Notes: generated by a model from the letters alone, not told the origin. DNA of 62,887 nt from an uncultured Planctomycetota bacterium (GCA_937944855.1 CALFAY010000035.1:1-62887), one strand, 5' to 3'; positions 18,093 through 29,456 are shown, counted from the stretch's first letter. Program-made: numbers and translations.

Positions 18093-19105
18093 GCTGCCTC
18101 CGCCGTCGGAGAAACGGTCTGCGAAGCGCTTAGCAGGTGCCGCGAACACCGCAGCACCAGCAGAAAAATCGTCGTCAATGCCAAAGCCCCTACAGCGACG
18201 TGAGCCGTTGTCAGACCCGCCCGCTCTGGCGTGACCTGTCGCGGATCCATCGCCCCTTCCCCCGCTCCGAACCACCATGCCGCCGTCCCCACCGCGACCT
18301 GGCCAAGGACCAGCAGAAGGAAAAGGACGCTTGGCCACCGCAGTTCGGGCACGCTTCGCAAGCCGGATCGGGAAGTGCGGACCACCAGCATCACCGCATG
18401 GGCCAGCACCGCCGCGGCCAGGAACAGGTGCAGCCACAACGCCCAGGACCATTCCCCGGCCCCAAACTGCCTCAGCCACACGCCAACGATCAACTGGCCA
18501 AGCATAAGGCCCAGCGTCAGCCGACATACCTTGCGGAATCGCTGCCCGCCTTCGACCTGTTTCGGTTCGGCTTCGATCCAACCGCGGGACAATAGCAGCG
18601 GCGCGGCAGCCACGAGAGCAAATACCACGTGCCCCGTGACGCCGTGAACCATGGCCAATTCCAATCCCCAGCCCGCCCGGTTCAGCTCGACCCGGAGGAT
18701 GCCGAGAATGCCCTGAAAGCCGACGCCGATCAGAGCCAGCCAGGCAGCCAGGCGGGTGGTCCGACTGCGGGATGCCAGCGTAACCCAGATCGCCAACACA
18801 ATCGCCAGCAGACCGACGATCCACCCCAGTTGCCGATGGCCGTGCTCGATCAGATACCCGATGCCGTGGGCCTCGGCAGTGTCGTGCCAGGACAGCGTCA
18901 GCATGTACCACGGCACCCGCACCGACTGCGGATCAACCATGCCCGCCCTCAGACTTGTCACCAGTCCGCCCAGGGCGACTAAAGGAAAGACTGCTGCTGC
19001 CGTCAGCAGCCCCCAGGCAAACAGCCCGATTCGGTAGCGGTCCGCTGTGCTGGCGGACGCACCTCCCGTCGGCAGGTTGGCAGTCGAGGTCAGCCCAGCG
19101 GTCAT
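18089..19105 (-). CDS. ctaA: heme A synthase, COX15/CtaA family
   Basis: A 338-residue polytopic membrane protein. It oxidises the C8 methyl of heme O to give heme A for the oxidase encoded in the same operon. Two halves each carry conserved histidines on helices: EHGHRQLGW near residue 87-95 and MVHGVTGHV near 152-160 in the first half, with LWLHLFLAAAVLAHAVML and TTAHVAVGALALT in the second. It starts 4 nt after the ctaD stop and overlaps ctaB by 4 nt. Confidence 0.9.
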   Translation of the reverse strand: MTAGLTSTANLPTGGASASTADRYRIGLFAWGLLTAAAVFPLVALGGLVTSLRAGMVDPQSVRVPWYMLTLSWHDTAEAHGIGYLIEHGHRQLGWIVGLLAIVLAIWVTLASRSRTTRLAAWLALIGVGFQGILGILRVELNRAGWGLELAMVHGVTGHVVFALVAAAPLLLSRGWIEAEPKQVEGGQRFRKVCRLTLGLMLGQLIVGVWLRQFGAGEWSWALWLHLFLAAAVLAHAVMLVVRTSRSGLRSVPELRWPSVLFLLLVLGQVAVGTAAWWFGAGEGAMDPRQVTPERAGLTTAHVAVGALALTTIFLLVLRCSRHLLSASQTVSPTAEAA

Positions 19106-19109
19106 GGAA

Positions 19110-20984
<1,875 letters not shown>

Positions 20985-21046
20985 TTCCGCGATGCTCCTC
21001 GGCTATTGCAAGGCGAGGTTCGGCAGTGATGCCCCCCCGACGACGA

Positions 21047-21895
21047 TCAAATGCCTTTGTCCGGCTTGACCGTCAGATGTTCCTGCGACTTCTGCTTCAA
21101 CCAGGCGTAATAGTCTTCCTTCGTGGCGTGGACGACGACCTTGGCCCGCATGCGGTAGTGGCCCCAGCCGCACAGTTCGGCGCAGACCCACTCGAACTCC
21201 TTGGTCTTTTCTGGGCCGAAGTCTTCGGGCCTGAGCTTGGCGGCATCGAACCACACCGGAATGACCGCCCCGGGCAGAGCGTCCTGTTTGACCCGCAGCG
21301 ACGGCACCCAGAAGCTGTGGATGACGTCGCGGGTCGTCAGATAGATCAGCACCGGCTCCCCGGCGGGAATGTGCAGTTCGTTGTACATCACGAACGAATC
21401 GCGGAAGTTGGGATTCTTCCAGTTGAAGTCGCCGGGCTTGTTGCTTTCCTCATCCCACAACCCCTGACGGGTTTCCCACTGGAATTGGCTGGCGATGACC
21501 AGGGCGGTCGGTTTGACGTCCGGATGCTTTTCCCTGAACTGCCAGAAAAACTTGGCCCTGGCCCAGGTCGGCACCTGGTAGAAGGCGATGAACAGCAGGA
21601 TGGCCGCGGTCAGGACTGTCCAGCTGATCTCCAGCGACTTGCTGCCGTGGGTGTACGAGGACTTGCCGCCATTGCGGCCGGTCGCCGTCACCATGGCGTA
21701 CACCAGCAGCAGTTCGGTCAGGAGAAAGACAATGCCCGTGATGGCGAGGATGAAATAGAAGAGGAAGTCGATTTCGTCGCCGATGGACGAGACGTTCGTC
21801 GGCAGCCAGCCACTGGTGCGGACATAGCTGTACAGAAACATGGCCACGCCCACGAGCGGCACGGTCAGAAAGATCACACCCCAAAAGTAACGCAC
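21047..21895 (-). CDS. ctaC: cytochrome c oxidase subunit II
   Basis: A 282-residue CuA-bearing subunit that takes electrons from cytochrome c. Two N-terminal helices (about 4-24 and 48-70) are followed by a cupredoxin domain with VIHSFWVPSLRVKQDALPG and the CuA site CAELCGWGHYRMRAK, where both Cys, the His and the Met are in place. There is no fused cytochrome c domain, so the diheme protein upstream may fill that role. The GTG at 21895 was chosen: AGGGGAG lies 8 nt upstream and translation begins right at the first helix; the frame stays open to 21961. Confidence 0.92.
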   Translation of the reverse strand: MRYFWGVIFLTVPLVGVAMFLYSYVRTSGWLPTNVSSIGDEIDFLFYFILAITGIVFLLTELLLVYAMVTATGRNGGKSSYTHGSKSLEISWTVLTAAILLFIAFYQVPTWARAKFFWQFREKHPDVKPTALVIASQFQWETRQGLWDEESNKPGDFNWKNPNFRDSFVMYNELHIPAGEPVLIYLTTRDVIHSFWVPSLRVKQDALPGAVIPVWFDAAKLRPEDFGPEKTKEFEWVCAELCGWGHYRMRAKVVVHATKEDYYAWLKQKSQEHLTVKPDKGI

Positions 21896-21984
21896 GGGTC
21901 CATCTCCCCTGATCTCCCAGGCCCTGACAGGCCCGGCTCGCTTGTCTGGTGCCAACTCCACGCCCTGACGGACCTGGCATGCCG

Positions 21985-23220
21985 TTAACGCTGCTGAGTC
22001 GGCAAAGTCAGGACGTAATCCACGAGATTCCAGATGTCTTCATCGGACAGCGTGTCAGTGGCTGCAGGCATGCCGGAACCGGCGATGCCCAAGCGGATCC
22101 GCCAGAACACGTCGATCGGCCTGGCTCCCCCGCGATAGACGCCCAGGGTGAGATTGCGCGGCGGGTTGAGCTGGCCCCAGTCATTCATGCGGCCGAGGTT
22201 GGTCGGCACGTCGAGCGGGTTGCTCTTGCCGTCCTTCCAGTGGCATTCCACGCACTTGCCGTCGCCCATGTACACTTTGTAGCCGGGATGCTGTTCGAGC
22301 GAGGCCCCGGGGCTGAACTGCTTGCCCCAGTTGGGCGGCATCGGGGCGGGAGTGTACACGGCTTTTTCCCGACGGTTCGGACCACCCCGGGCGCTGCCAT
22401 ACAGCCAGCGCTTGGCCGCCGACTCTGTAGCCGCTCCCGCGTCGTCCGACTCGCCGGTGGCCAATTGATACTCGGCCATGCCCCGCAGGCTCAGGTGGAT
22501 CACATAGCTGACCAGGGCATCCAGGGCTTCTTCAGAGAGCAGATTGAACGACGGCATCGAAGCCGTCGGCACGCCCCGCCGCAGCGTCCGTTTGATGTCC
22601 TCGAACGACGGCGTCACTTGGGCCGGTGGATCGGGCTTGTTCGTGTTCGGATCAATGCGGACCGTGGAGCGGAACTTGAAGATGCCGCGGCGGAAGTCGC
22701 GGGGACGAGGATTAAGGAATTGACCTGTCGGGCCGTTGCCGTCGCCATTGACGCCGTGGCAGTAAAGGCACAGACGCCGGTACAGCTTGCTGCCCTCGCG
22801 CAAGTGATCCGGGTGCAGCCGCATCTCCGGGTCGTTAACGATGTCCTCGTCAACTTCGACCTTCGGTTCCCGCGGCGTTCCGAAATACTCCTTGAGTTCG
22901 GCATTGATCTCCTGCTGCCGATCGAGAGGCAGATCGAGGGTTTCCATAGCATCAACGCCGACGCCCTTTTCCTGACCAGGCTGAAGATCAGCCCCCAGAG
23001 CGGCCAGCACCTCGGGCGAAGCGGCCGGTGGACCTTCCGCGCCCACTTGGGTCACTTTGCCGTCTTCGCCGCGGCGGATCGTGATCGTCTTGACCACCTT
23101 GCGGGTGTACGGCGTGAACGAATATTCCAGATTAGCCGGGTACTGGTCGCGATCGCAGCCGAGGAACAGCATAGCTGCTACGCCACCCGCCAAAAGCAAG
23201 CCGATCCGACGTGCTGCCAC
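21985..23220 (-). CDS. diheme c-type cytochrome lipoprotein
   Basis: A 411-residue exported cytochrome. The N terminus RRIGLLLAGGVAAMLFLGC ends in a lipobox (LFLGC), so it is probably a lipoprotein. Two heme-attachment sites are seen, CLYCH near residue 155 and CVECH near residue 322; likely axial Met residues lie in PSFNLL/ASMPSF and GSGMPAA. As first gene of the oxidase operon it probably carries electrons to CuA. GTG 23220 has GGAGG about 8 nt upstream; longer in-frame starts would place an uncharged Cys-rich leader before the signal. The residue block 25-110 matches no domain I know. Confidence 0.85.
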   Translation of the reverse strand: MAARRIGLLLAGGVAAMLFLGCDRDQYPANLEYSFTPYTRKVVKTITIRRGEDGKVTQVGAEGPPAASPEVLAALGADLQPGQEKGVGVDAMETLDLPLDRQQEINAELKEYFGTPREPKVEVDEDIVNDPEMRLHPDHLREGSKLYRRLCLYCHGVNGDGNGPTGQFLNPRPRDFRRGIFKFRSTVRIDPNTNKPDPPAQVTPSFEDIKRTLRRGVPTASMPSFNLLSEEALDALVSYVIHLSLRGMAEYQLATGESDDAGAATESAAKRWLYGSARGGPNRREKAVYTPAPMPPNWGKQFSPGASLEQHPGYKVYMGDGKCVECHWKDGKSNPLDVPTNLGRMNDWGQLNPPRNLTLGVYRGGARPIDVFWRIRLGIAGSGMPAATDTLSDEDIWNLVDYVLTLPTQQR

Positions 23221-23628
23221 GCACCCGCCCTCCGCAGATGTTCGAGACTGACAACAGGAACTTGGACGATGTTCTAGTCTGCCCATCACCGATGTCAAGC
23301 ATCGGCCCAGATGTCCTGACACAAGAACTCACAGCAATTTCAATGCCGTTCGCCTGTGTGCAAGACCGGCCCTAAAGCCTCGACGGCCAAGTTGTTTGCG
23401 GCCCTCCAGCGCGGCAGGAGCGCTTCCGACTCTTAGCATCGAGAAAGGCGCGGGATTTCCCTTCCCAAAGTCGAGAATGTGCAACTTGAGATTATCGAGC
23501 AAAGCGAACAGGTTTTGCACGATGGGCAATTTTGTGCCATGTTTAACCTGAGAACGGAATTTTGCCAGGAGGGTGATCCAGTATGGTGACACTTCGGTGA
23601 CACTGCCTCGCCCGAGGCCGGGTAATTG

Positions 23629-25383
23629 ATGCACTCCGACCGCACGCTGTTTCTGGTTGTCAGTCTCGCGGTACTGGTCTGCGCGCTGGCCTTGGCCGCC
23701 GGGCTGGCCTACTGCGTGCCAGGGCGCGTCGGAGAACCCTGGCAACAGAGCCTGCGGTTCCTGATGCTTCTGCTGGCATGTCTGGCGGTCGTCGGTGCGG
23801 GGTGGTGGCTGCTCTCGACGGAGCGCCTGCCCCGCGATACCCTCCGCGATCGGCTGCGGGTGTTGCTGGAAGTGGCCCCCGATGCCGCCCTCGTGTGCCG
23901 CCAGGACCGCAAGATTCTCATGGCGAACGAGGCAGCCGCACGCCTGTTCGGCTTCAAGCTCAAGGAGCTGCCCGGGCGTTCGTTGGAAGAACTGATTCCC
24001 AACCTCTTCGCCGGCAGCTCGGGAGACCTCGGCGGCCGGAAAAGGCTCCTGGCTTCGCCGTCCAGCTCCTGGCGGATCAGCCTGGGTGCCGACAACCTGA
24101 TCGGTCGCCGCAAGGACGGCTCCGAAACGCCGATCGAAGTCAGCTTCGCTCCCGTGGACCGCGACAGCCGACGTTACATGGTCTGCTTCATCCGTGACAT
24201 TTCCGAACGCAAGAACCTCGAAGACCGCGTCCAGCAGTCTCAGAAGCTGGAAGCGATCGGTCGGCTGGCCGGCGGCGTCGCTCACGACTTCAACAATCTG
24301 CTCACCGCCATCCTGGGGTACGCGGAGTTGCTGCTGCACGGGCTTCCGCCGGGCGATCCGACCCGGGAAGGGTTGGAAGAGATCAAGCGGGCCGCGGAGC
24401 GCGCCGCCAGTCTGACCCAACAACTGCTGGCGTTCGGCCGAAAGCAGCTCCTTCAACCCGCCGTCGTCGATCTCAACGCGCTGGTCCACGAGACCCAGAA
24501 GATGCTGAGGCGGTTGATCCCCGAAGACATCGAAATCCGCCTCGAACTCGATCCCGACACCAGGCCGGTGCGGGCCGATCCCACGCAGACGCAGCAAGTC
24601 CTTGTCAACCTCGTCCTCAATGCCCGTGACGCCATGCCCCGCGGCGGCGTCATTATCATCAGCACCGGCAACGACCACTTGAGCCGCAGCGAAGTCCGCC
24701 GTTGGTCGGACGTGCGTCCCGGCCACTACGCGGTCCTGACCGTCAGCGATACCGGCTGCGGCATGGATCCGGCGACGTTGGCCCGGGTTTTCGAGCCGTT
24801 CTTCACCACCAAAGTGCAGGGCAAGGGCACCGGCCTGGGGCTGGCGACTGCCTACGGCATCGTCAAGCAGAGCGGCGGGCACATCGAGGTCGAGAGCGAA
24901 CCCGGTCAGGGCACCACCTTCCGCGTGTACCTGCCCGTGGCTGAGGAAGACGTACCGACCGTTGCCGTACCGCAGGAGCTGACTCGAACCCCCGTCGGCA
25001 CCGAGACCGTGCTGCTGGCCGAGGACGAAGCCGCCGTCCGCAGTCTGCTTCGCCGCACCCTCGAACAGAAGGGGTACGTCGTGCTCGAAGCGGCCAACGG
25101 TAAGGAGGCCCTGCAACTGTGTCGAGAACACCACGGACCGATCCACGTCCTGCTGACCGACGTGGTCATGCCGCACCTCAACGGACCTGACCTGGCCAAG
25201 CAAGTGCAGCTCCTTCATCCCGATGTCCGCGTCATCTTCCTGTCCGGCTACGCCGACAGCGCCGTCCTGCAACGCGGCTTGGATCAAAGCCAGGCCGTCT
25301 TCGTGCCCAAGCCGTTCCGGCCTGAAACCATCGTCCGCATGGTGCGGGAAGTCCTGGATCGGCCGCACAGCCAAACGGCGTGA
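23629..25383 (+). CDS. membrane-bound PAS hybrid histidine kinase
   Basis: A 584-residue signalling protein. Two N-terminal membrane helices (about 6-28 and 42-62) precede a PAS domain (about 75-195), a HisKA dimerisation domain with the phospho-accepting His in GVAHDFNNLL (about residue 221), and a HATPase domain with N box NLVLNARDAM, G1 DTGCGM, F box FEPFFTTK and G2 GKGTGLGLAT. A C-terminal receiver (about 460-575) has the phospho-acceptor Asp in LLTDVVMPHLNG and the Lys in FVPKPFRP. There is no output domain, so it needs a phosphotransfer partner, which is not nearby. It is divergent from the oxidase operon, 408 bp away. The signal sensed is unknown. Confidence 0.9.
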   Translation: MHSDRTLFLVVSLAVLVCALALAAGLAYCVPGRVGEPWQQSLRFLMLLLACLAVVGAGWWLLSTERLPRDTLRDRLRVLLEVAPDAALVCRQDRKILMANEAAARLFGFKLKELPGRSLEELIPNLFAGSSGDLGGRKRLLASPSSSWRISLGADNLIGRRKDGSETPIEVSFAPVDRDSRRYMVCFIRDISERKNLEDRVQQSQKLEAIGRLAGGVAHDFNNLLTAILGYAELLLHGLPPGDPTREGLEEIKRAAERAASLTQQLLAFGRKQLLQPAVVDLNALVHETQKMLRRLIPEDIEIRLELDPDTRPVRADPTQTQQVLVNLVLNARDAMPRGGVIIISTGNDHLSRSEVRRWSDVRPGHYAVLTVSDTGCGMDPATLARVFEPFFTTKVQGKGTGLGLATAYGIVKQSGGHIEVESEPGQGTTFRVYLPVAEEDVPTVAVPQELTRTPVGTETVLLAEDEAAVRSLLRRTLEQKGYVVLEAANGKEALQLCREHHGPIHVLLTDVVMPHLNGPDLAKQVQLLHPDVRVIFLSGYADSAVLQRGLDQSQAVFVPKPFRPETIVRMVREVLDRPHSQTA

Positions 25384-25507
25384 ATCCCCCTCGGCAGCCT
25401 CTCGCGGCGACCTGCCCAGGCCTCGTTTCCCTTGACCGCCTCGGACAGCGCTTCAAGAATGGACAGTGGAGGAGCACACCGCGGAGACAGGGGAGGACCC
25501 ACCGGCT

Positions 25508-26731
25508 ATGACCCTTCCGGAACGGCCCAAGCTGCGCAGGACGATCACCGCCATGCCCGATCCCTCCAACGAGGAGATCGTCTGGCTGTACGATCAGTAC
25601 CGCATCTCGCGGGTGCAGATGGCCGTCAGCCGCCATGCTCTGCTCATCCTCCAGCTTTTTGACGGCACCCGCGATCTGCGGGACATCCAGGTCGAGTTGA
25701 TGCGGTACACCGGCGGGCAGTTGTTCCCCAGCAAGGTGCTCGAACAACTGGTCGCCAAGCTCGACGAGGCCCTGTTCCTGGAGAGCGAAACGGTCGAGAA
25801 GCGGCTTCAGGAGTTTCTCGCCAGTCCGATCCGCGAACCGTCGTGCCTCGACTCCTACGGCTCGACGGCCGAGGACGTCAGCCATCTGCTCCTCAATCAA
25901 TTCCAGGACGAGAAAGGCGCGGGACTTCCGAACCGATCCAAAGGCCGGGGCCGGTTGCGGGGCGCGCTCATTCCCCACATCGATTATCACCGCGGCGGAC
26001 CGGTGTACACGCATGGCTTCAAGGAGCTGGTCGAACAAAGCGACGCCACGGTGTTCGTCATCATCGGCACCTCGCACTACAGCGGCTGTCGCTACATTCT
26101 CACCCGCAAAGACTTCAAGACGCCGCTGGGCGTGGCCCGGACCAACAAGGAATTCGTCAATCGCCTGGCGACTTACTACGGCAATGCGATGTTCGAGGAT
26201 GAGATCGCCCACATGCCCGAGCATTCCATCGAACTCGAAGTGGTCTTCCTGCAATACCTGCTCGACGGACACCGCGACTTTACCATCGTGCCCCTTCTGG
26301 TCGGGTCGTTCCACGACTGCGTCGCCGCGGGACGCGAGCCGCGGGAGCAGAGCGACATCTACCTCATGATCCAGGCCCTGAGGCAGGCGGAAGCGGAATG
26401 TCCCGAGCGGGTCTTCTACATTTCCAGCGGAGATCTGGCCCACATCGGCCCGAAGTTCGGCGACCCGCTGCCCGTCAGCGCCGATCAGCTCGACCACAGC
26501 CGCAAGATGGACCATCGGCTCCTGGATCGTCTCGTTCATGTTGATCGGCAGGGCTTCTGCGAAGTGCTGTTCGACGAGCAGGACGCCCGCCGCATCTGCG
26601 GCTTCCCGCCGACCTATACCCTGCTGTCCGTTTTGGAACCAAAACGCGCCAAGCTGCTGTCGTACGATCAGTACGTCGAGCCGCAAGGCTTCGAGAGCGT
26701 CAGTTTCGCTTCGGTCGGTTTCTACGCCTGA
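25508..26731 (+). CDS. MEMO1-family protein with an extra N-terminal domain
   Basis: A protein of about 407 residues. Residues about 145-407 are a MEMO1 (AmmeMemoRadiSam system protein B) domain: GALIPHIDYHRGGPVYTHGF, FVIIGTSHYSGCRYILT, HSIELEVVFLQYL and YISSGDLAHIGPKFG contain the His/Asp/Cys residues of the putative metal site. The first 110 residues form a separate helical domain (ISRVQMAVSRHALLILQLFD then GTRDLRDIQVELM) that resembles PqqD-like or winged-helix modules. No AMMECR1 or radical-SAM partner lies next to it. ATG 25508 has GGGAGG about 11 nt upstream; GTG 25466 is also in frame but lacks a ribosome site. The biochemical activity is unknown. Confidence 0.82.
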   Translation: MTLPERPKLRRTITAMPDPSNEEIVWLYDQYRISRVQMAVSRHALLILQLFDGTRDLRDIQVELMRYTGGQLFPSKVLEQLVAKLDEALFLESETVEKRLQEFLASPIREPSCLDSYGSTAEDVSHLLLNQFQDEKGAGLPNRSKGRGRLRGALIPHIDYHRGGPVYTHGFKELVEQSDATVFVIIGTSHYSGCRYILTRKDFKTPLGVARTNKEFVNRLATYYGNAMFEDEIAHMPEHSIELEVVFLQYLLDGHRDFTIVPLLVGSFHDCVAAGREPREQSDIYLMIQALRQAEAECPERVFYISSGDLAHIGPKFGDPLPVSADQLDHSRKMDHRLLDRLVHVDRQGFCEVLFDEQDARRICGFPPTYTLLSVLEPKRAKLLSYDQYVEPQGFESVSFASVGFYA

Positions 26732-26792
26732 ACCGGACGGAACGGCCCCCCGAGGTGTTCGGGTTCATCAAAGCCAATGATTAAAAGCATCA

Positions 26793-27701
26793 TTACGCTG
26801 CCTTGAGCCGCGGAGCCGCGACCGGAACCTGGACGGGCTTGAACGCCTTCATGATGAGCAAACGACCCATGACCCGCTCTAGCCACGTCCGCGGGATGCC
26901 GCGTAAAAGGAAAGGCACCTCGCGTCTGCTTAATTGCCGTTTATAAACGCGGCAACCTTCAAAACCGGCGAACAGTTTGCGCAAGCGTCTCGCGCTGTAC
27001 AGGGTGGCATCAGACCCGGCGCCAAAAGGCCCGCGCAGCAGGGGCAGCGGCCAAGGTCCGGGATGCTGGCGACCGCCAGGAAGCCAGGCCCGAAACCGGT
27101 CCACGTTGTACTTGGCCGGGACGACCGCCACGACTTTGCCTCCGGGGCGCAACAAACGCCACATCTCGGAAATGATCTCGGCCGGTTTCTCGACCTCGTG
27201 AAGCACTCCGCTGATGCATATGACATCTACGCTGGCATCGGGAAGCGGAATGGCCGCGGGATCGGCCTGAAGAAACCGTCCCCGCAGTCCCCGCAGGGCG
27301 AAGTTGCGTCGGATAAGGGCCAGTTCCGCAGCATGTCGAGAGCAAGCAATGACTTGCGCTCCGTGTCGGGCGTATTGAAGCCAATCGGTGCCCAGACCGC
27401 TGCCCAGACCCAGCAGCGTTTCCCCGCCGTGGCGATTGAACTCCAGCAACCGCGGGATCCAGCGGGCGCTGCGGCTGTGCCGGTGATGTTCGATGGCCAG
27501 AAACCATTGCAGGGAATAGGGTTCGCTCGGCTCTTCCGGGACGGAGAGAGACTCCCACTGGAAGAGCTTGTCGGGACTGCCGAAGGCGTTGCCCGGAAGC
27601 GCAACATCTGCCGAGAGCGTGGCCAAGTCGCTCTGACTGGTGCCCCAAGTCTTTACCAGTGATAACGTTCCGTCATCCTGATTGGCCCAGCCGTGCAACA
27701 T
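26793..27701 (-). CDS. class I SAM-dependent methyltransferase
   Basis: A 302-residue protein with a Rossmann methyltransferase core at about residues 85-200: motif I ETLLGLGSGLGTDWL, an acidic second strand, DVICISGVLHEVEKP as motif IV, and LRPGGKVVAVVP. It resembles the Methyltransf_11/25 group. A C-terminal region rich in Arg and Pro is not informative. The substrate is unknown. ATG 27701 has GGAG 8 nt upstream; the frame stays open to 27746. It is convergent with the MEMO1 gene. Confidence 0.85.
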   Translation of the reverse strand: MLHGWANQDDGTLSLVKTWGTSQSDLATLSADVALPGNAFGSPDKLFQWESLSVPEEPSEPYSLQWFLAIEHHRHSRSARWIPRLLEFNRHGGETLLGLGSGLGTDWLQYARHGAQVIACSRHAAELALIRRNFALRGLRGRFLQADPAAIPLPDASVDVICISGVLHEVEKPAEIISEMWRLLRPGGKVVAVVPAKYNVDRFRAWLPGGRQHPGPWPLPLLRGPFGAGSDATLYSARRLRKLFAGFEGCRVYKRQLSRREVPFLLRGIPRTWLERVMGRLLIMKAFKPVQVPVAAPRLKAA

Positions 27702-27828
27702 GACCCTGTCTCCAGACCACTTCTCCACCCTGGCTGTGCGCACCATTCTTCAGCCCATACCCGGCCTTCCTGTCCCGGTCAAGTCGCACTTTCCGACCGG
27801 GCAAAACAGCGAAGCCAAGTCACCCTTC

Positions 27829-27945
27829 CGCGCAACATTTTTTGCTGGGCGGCTGAGGATTGCCGGGACGTGGCAGGCGGAGCAACTGTGAGGGTTTCCG
27901 TCCGGTCTTCCGGAAACTCTCCTGCCACGCTCGCGCAACATTTTT
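27829..27945. repeat. structured intergenic element: nested hairpin flanked by 14-bp direct repeats
   Basis: CGCGCAACATTTTT occurs at 27829-27842 and again at 27932-27945. Between them CGTGGCAGG (27869-27877) pairs with CCTGCCACG (27921-27929), and inside that GTTTCCG (27894-27900) pairs with CGGAAAC (27911-27917). It lies in the 469-bp divergent gap (27702-28170) before the GTPase gene. The hairpin plus T-run could end a short plus-strand transcript, or the unit could be a small non-autonomous element. No ORF in it looks real. Confidence 0.5.
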
Positions 27946-28170
27946 GGTCCGGCGTCCTCGGTCCTGGTCATTTCAGGTTCCTGCGAGATGCTTTCGGCAA
28001 TGACGCAAGCCCATCCTACCCGCCGCCGACCCCGGTCGAGAAGGTCAGGCGCACCGCCCGCGGACAATCCCAGGGAAAGATCCTAGAATTTTTGTTAATA
28101 CGGGCTTGTCAGTTGCGAATACATAGGCGTGGACATTAACAAGGCTCTGTTTCAGGAGAACGCAACGGGC

Positions 28171-29292
28171 ATGCAAACTACACAAGAACGGGGAGTGATT
28201 GACGGACGCGACGCCATGAGTAACGACACCAACAACGGGAACAACAAATCGGTCATTCAGAAGATTTTATCTGCCATTAAACACTTGAAGCATCTATTTG
28301 AGCGGCGCAAGCATTTCACATTCCTGCTCGTCGGTCGGACCCGCGTGGGCAAATCCAGCACCATCAATTCCTTGCTGGGCGAAGACATTGCCCCGGTCGG
28401 CGACTTTGATCCGACCACATTTGAAGTCAAGGACTATCACTGCAAACATAGTGGCGTGAAGTTCACTGTGTACGACACCCCCGGCTTATGCGATGGTTTG
28501 GAGGAGGAAGGCAAGGACATTAAGTACCTCAAGCAAATCGCCGATAACGTCAAGGAATTTGATTGCCTGTGGTACGTCACGCCTCTCGACGATCCCCGCG
28601 TGACCGGCGACGAACTGCGTGCCATCAAGGTGTTGAGCAAGGCCTTCGGCTCGACGATTTGGGACCGCAGCGTGGTCGTGTTTACCTGTGCGGACAAGGT
28701 GCCAAACGGCCGCTTCGCCGAGTTCCTCCGCCAACGGACCGAGCGGATCCGAAGCGTGATTACCAAGTATGGCCAGCATACTGCCCCCGAGGAGATTCCG
28801 ACCGTCGCTGTAGCCAACGGTCAACAGAAGTTGCCTGATGGCAAGAATTGGTAGTCTGAGTTGTTTACGGTGACACTCGAACGGTCCTCGAGAGCTGGCG
28901 TAGTTCCATTTCTCCTTGCCATGCGGGACGACATCGTTCCGGCGAAGCAACGCAAATTTCGTGCGGCGGATGAGGCGGCGGCGACGACGATGCAACCGGT
29001 ATCGGCGATGACACACGCGCAGTCCCCTCAACCGCAGGTGATCGTGGTTCAACAGCCGCCTCCCGCGCCAAGCCCGGAACCGCAGCCACGCATCGTCCTG
29101 GACAATTCGCAAAAGGCACGGGTGCGCGAGCGGTTGACCGAAACCTTGCCGCAGACTATCGGTGCCGGAGCCGCTCTCGGAGGAGCCGTCGGTTTTGCCA
29201 TGGGCGGATTGCTTGGCGTGCTTCCCGCAGCAGCGGTCGGTGCTATTGGCGGCGCCATTTTTGGAGTTCTCAGTTGGCTCTTTGACTGGTAA
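28171..29292 (+). pseudogene. AIG1/Toc34-like membrane-tailed GTPase interrupted by one in-frame TAG
   Basis: The reading frame is continuous from about 28171 to 29292 (373 codons) except for one TAG at 28852-28854. Before it is a GTPase domain: G1 GRTRVGKSST near residue 54, a G2-like FDPTTFEV, G3 DTPGL near 100, and TCADK as a G4 variant. After it, in the same frame, come a helical stretch (ELFTVTLERSSRAG), a Pro/Gln linker and a glycine-zipper membrane segment (GAALGGAVGFAMGG, AVGAIGGAIFGV). It could be a nonsense mutant (one base from TTG or TCG), a sequencing error or read-through. Starts GTG 28129 and ATG 28216 are also possible. Base composition is lower in GC than its neighbours, which hints at transfer. 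Confidence 0.75.
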
Positions 29293-29420
29293 CCGATTGT
29301 CTTTCGGATAAGAGTTCTCGGCTCGGACGGATCGGACCTGCTCCCTCCCAGGTTTTGATCCGTCCCGGGCTTTCCGGGGCGGTTCAAGCCGCCTCTTTTC
29401 TTTCCGTGCCCGCAACTCTG

Positions 29421-29449
29421 TTGTCCCGATGCTGAGCCGGTACAATAAT
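29421..29449 (+). promoter_or_regulatory. possible promoter placing transcription start at the micro-ORF ATG
   Basis: TTGTCC (29421-29426) and AATAAT (29444-29449) are 17 nt apart. Transcription would start near 29456, one base before the ATG at 29457, which has no ribosome site. This suggests a leaderless mRNA. The -35 match is modest. Confidence 0.35.
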
Positions 29450-29456
29450 CCCCGTC

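Noticed and set aside
18093..18911. N-terminal extension of the ctaB frame
   Set aside because: It lies over ctaA in another frame; the ATGA overlap at 18089-18092 gives the natural start.
23329..25374. 681-codon minus-strand ORF opposite the histidine kinase
   Set aside because: Exactly covers the kinase gene on the other strand; no motif and no ribosome site.
27829..27945. The structured element as a retron or group II intron piece
   Set aside because: No reverse transcriptase is within the window and the stem lacks the expected flanking features.
28171..29292. The GTPase gene as an antiphage system
   Set aside because: AIG1-like GTPases invite this idea, but there is no effector, nuclease, reverse transcriptase or known defence gene nearby, and the gene is interrupted.
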